The notes under the pieces were generated by a model. The model saw only the letters and a list, made by a program, of their open reading frames with translations. It ran no database searches and had not been told where the DNA came from. A DNA stretch of 64,000 nucleotides from Halichondria panicea (Eukaryota > Porifera > Demospongiae > Suberitida > Halichondriidae), in NCBI RefSeq assembly GCF_963675165.1, contig NC_087377.1, positions 10,402,632-10,466,631 of the forward strand, given 5' to 3'. Numbering within the stretch: the stretch's first letter is position 1; each line of letters begins with the position of its first letter. Positions 61,216 through 64,000 of the stretch are shown here, piece after piece. Made by a program: the position numbers and the translations under genes.

Positions 61216-62764
61216 CTGTAGAATATGCATCCACTTCCTGTAGAATAAGTACCTAACTTGTATTATGCTTCTATGTAATCTAATTTTTTAGCCAATCAGA
61301 TCAATTAAAGGTATTCTAAGTCCCAATGACCACACAAATGAGGTGAAGTTGATGTTTAGCAGTAGAACTGATTGTAGATTTTTTATTTTTACGGACGGCA
61401 AAAAAAATTCTCATGAATTATTCATGTTTAGACTCCACGTTAGAAGTAACTTAGCCTCGAGGCGAATTTAAACACGGATGGTACCGGACGTGCACTCCGT
61501 TGCCAATCCCTTTCTCTTCTGTCTATATGATATCACACTCACGTCAACGATTGAGTCATCAACGATGGTCTTTCCGAAAGCCCTAATTGTGATTCTAATT
61601 CTTGAAAATGTGATTCTGATGGTCGATTTTTGTTTGTCGACCACTGGTTTTGATTGATAAGAAGACCCGTACACATGATAACTACATGCATGCATGTACG
61701 TATGTCTTGTCTACTGACAACACAGCTATACTAACAGAGACATGCACGCTTTCAGCCACAAATGATTGACAAAAAATAAATAAATGGCTCTTCTTTAGCA
61801 GGTTCCCCCTCGTCTTGACGAAATGTCTTTTAATTAACGAGCCACGCAAGCCTCGTCGGCGCTTATTATGGATCAGTTCAATTCAGTCAGCAAGATAACA
61901 CTGAGAATCATGATTATAATTATTATGTTGTGTGCATGTCAGTTGTGTGCTGTGTTTATGTCTACGTCTTAATTTTGATATGTCGCATTTTTTGAACTTT
62001 TTATGACGGATTTTTTATGAGAATAATAGGCACATTTTCAAGAATTAAAGAAGGCAAAATAATTATTTATCAGCTAGGGCCTATAATCAGATTGTCCTGG
62101 AGCTAGGAGATTCAATTACGAGAATGCCTTATGACGTGCAAGTATTATTATTTTATGCAATGCATACTACAAATCCCTTATTTTTATTAGCATATAAACG
62201 ATTAACATTTCATGCAAGCTCTATGTGATAGCTATAATTATATCTAGGTCATGCGGCGGTAGTATGTGTATTTAGAAAATGCTTGTAGTAATACTGCAAT
62301 CTGATAGGTCACTGAGAGGTCCATTATTTCACTTATGGACCTGAGGTCTTCTAAGTAGGTCTATTATACTGATTATGCCTACAGGCAAGATGATGTCAAG
62401 ATTAACTTGTATGGAACATGGCAACATCACACAGTTTATGTTGAAGTCATAGTAACGATGATACAGTGCATCATTAAAAATTAAAGTTTTGCGTTCTGCA
62501 GTGCCGCTTTGCAGCTACAATAGCTAGTGCTCTAGTGCAGAGCTAACTACTATGACAATAGCAACTTTTTATTTGCAATGCGTGATTCTCAAGAAACAGA
62601 AACTGCCGGTGCCTTCATCAATGTGAGTTTTTTTATGTAGACTAGCCAGAGCAAAGCTTTAACGTTGCTTGAGGCTTGTAGAAACTCTTGGTTTCAGAGT
62701 CTTCTTTGTGTTAATATAGCCTAGCTTGCTTAGCACTATTCTAAACCAGTTATAGGCCTCGTCA
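61216..62764. other. Intergenic stretch, no supported gene
   Basis: Contains a TAGCCTCGAGG end near 61453 and a partial match to the GCCTCGG repeat near 62515-62560 (AGTGCAGAGCTAACTACTA). Otherwise AT-rich sequence. Confidence 0.4.
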
Positions 62765-62868
62765 ACGGTCACTATGGAGTTTTGAGACCCTCGCCCTTAG
62801 TAGCACCCTCGCTACGCTCGAGATGCTACAGCCTCGGGCCTTCAGGTCTCAAAACCCCATAGAGACCT
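62765..62868. repeat. Inverted repeat, TATGGAGTTTTGAGACC
   Basis: CACTATGGAGTTTTGAGACC at the left pairs with GGTCTCAAAACCCCATAG at the right, around a GC-rich centre (CCTCGCTACGCTCGAG). Confidence 0.7.
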
Positions 62869-63088
62869 TGGACTCAGTCTATAACTATTATATAGGCACA
62901 CTCAGTCAGAATTTATATGGTAAATTGGTAAAACTGCACATGCAGGCTATCTCAACCATCAACACATCACACATTCATAATTATAAAGAACACCAGTAGT
63001 ATAAAATTATAGGAAAAATAAACAGTTGTAAACTTTGATAACTGTATAATTATACATGCATACACATTCGCAATGTCCCTGTTTTAAT

Positions 63089-63279
63089 TTATAGCTCTGT
63101 TGCTAGCTGTTTGGTTTGGGTGATCTCATCATACAGATGGGGAGAGACGTGAGGTTTGTCTCCTGCCGTCTCATATGCTTCTGAATCATTTCTTTTTAAC
63201 TGAGACACAACAGAAAACGTTTCATTGTGATTTTTAATGCTGTAGTTATAATTTACTTCCTCAGCGCTTTTTTTGGAAC
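63089..63279 (-). CDS. Gene F: last exon, cytoplasmic tail of a surface receptor
   Basis: The acceptor at 63280-63282 (minus: GTACAG) opens a phase-1 exon beginning GSKKSAEEVNYNYS and ending at TAA (63089-63091). The 63-residue tail is hydrophilic, with Tyr motifs NYNYS, EAYETA and HLYDEI. It resembles the style of gene B's terminal exon (phase 1, stop-terminated, Tyr-containing), so I infer a receptor tail. The TM exon was not found before 64000 and probably lies outside the window. No homologue recognised. Confidence 0.5.
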
Positions 63280-63452
63280 CTGTACATGTGTGTGCATGCA
63301 TGATTGTGATGTCATAATTATGTTGTATACTTAAATAACACGTACGATACATTATATGCATTGAATTAATTCAGTTGTGCAATGTTTCACATTGTAATTG
63401 CTGGCAACCATTATTAAAAGGCATAAATTAATGTCTACAGTGCAGTTTATGT

Positions 63453-63668
63453 ACCGTATTACTAGAATTTTTGCTAGAGTATCAAACATTTGCAAACTTT
63501 GCGATGGTTGACCAATTCGCAACAATCAAAACATAAATTATTAGTACAAGTAAATGTACACACGATCCTTGCCAGAACGCAACAGTTAGATCGCAAAGGG
63601 TCAAATTTTCTGCTGATTTGGCTCATTTGCAAAGGTTTTTCACCAGTAAAATATTCTAGTAATACGAT
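63453..63668. mobile_element. MITE with CGTATTACTAGAAT ends
   Basis: CGTATTACTAGAATTTTTGC at the left and AATATTCTAGTAATACG at the right. Interior AT-rich with TTTGCAAA motifs. The ORFs here are repeat-derived. It falls upstream of the gene F exon and so probably lies in that gene's intron. Confidence 0.7.
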
Positions 63669-64000
63669 ACACGAAAATTTGGGGGAGGGGGAAAGTTTGT
63701 GCAAATAGTATGTGTAAAAATCATTTGACTGGTTCGGCCTTTGTACATTGATCTCACTCTCATTGACCAGTGGTATATTCCACTTTCCCAGTAACCATCA
63801 AACAATACCATGCCACTGCATAGGGCCACAATGAACCCCTACTGCCATGCTTAGCACATTATAAGGTGATTTGACATAAAATGAATAGTTTGTAGTGACA
63901 TGCAACATTAAAATACCGAGGCCAGTGCCCAGACTCAGAATTGTCTACTGCAGTGGCTGATACCATTAGGCAGTCTCACAATAAACTGCATTAACCTTTA

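Noticed and set aside
61468-61695. 75-codon minus-strand ORF
   Set aside because: Begins in a repeat end related to other CCAATCCCT-type elements; no family match.
1-64000. Direct-repeat arrays considered as CRISPR
   Set aside because: Units are contiguous minisatellites or 150-bp repeats without unique spacers, and the sequence is eukaryotic.

Overview
The window looks like a metazoan nuclear genome, most likely a demosponge such as Amphimedon queenslandica; the species call is inference. It is AT-rich and has short GT-AG introns, almost all in phase 1. Extracellular Ig, FN3, EGF and sushi modules are each carried on single exons. Non-coding DNA is packed with small inverted-repeat elements ending in motifs such as TAGCCTCGA, ACCGTATAGCG and CAGTGGAACCTC. 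No bacterial operon, CRISPR array, rRNA or tRNA was seen. All exon limits below were read by hand from splice signals and phase.

The left third (1-20.3 kb) is a large imperfect palindrome. Arms of about 5-7 kb (about 3785-10820 and 13013-18317) surround a 2.2 kb spacer with two fold-back elements. Each arm ends in a receptor gene transcribed outward: gene A (minus, 41-5353) and gene B (plus, 17083-20301). Both encode signal peptide, Ig-like domain, two FN3 domains and a transmembrane (TM) segment. The Ig and first FN3 exons are almost identical between A and B, while the signal-peptide/promoter region and everything after FN3-1 differ strongly. Each arm carries an array of a ~150 bp repeat, about 10 units on the left and 17 on the right. 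Gene B's second FN3 exon is split by a ~0.9 kb insertion and also shows a frame offset.

At 20.3-33.4 kb lie gene C (minus; signal peptide, Ig, FN3, TM), a decayed paralogue of gene C split by a 3.5 kb composite element with a perfect 9-bp target-site duplication (TSD), and gene D (plus; signal peptide, Ig, Thr/Pro linker, hydrophobic C-terminus). The composite element contains fragments of two different non-LTR retrotransposons.

From 36.4 to 54.7 kb runs gene E (plus): signal peptide, IgGFc-binding-type domain, EGF, four sushi domains, TM. Its first intron holds a deleted Ty3/Gypsy copy, a broken RPA-like gene fragment and many MITEs. A later intron holds a decayed BEL/Pao element and a pogo-type MITE. 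From 54.8 to 63 kb there are mainly non-autonomous DNA elements. The last exon of another minus-strand receptor, gene F, lies at 63089-63279.

The non-repeat genes (A to F) all look like cell-surface recognition proteins or their remains. Roles in adhesion, immunity or self/non-self recognition are plausible but not shown by sequence.
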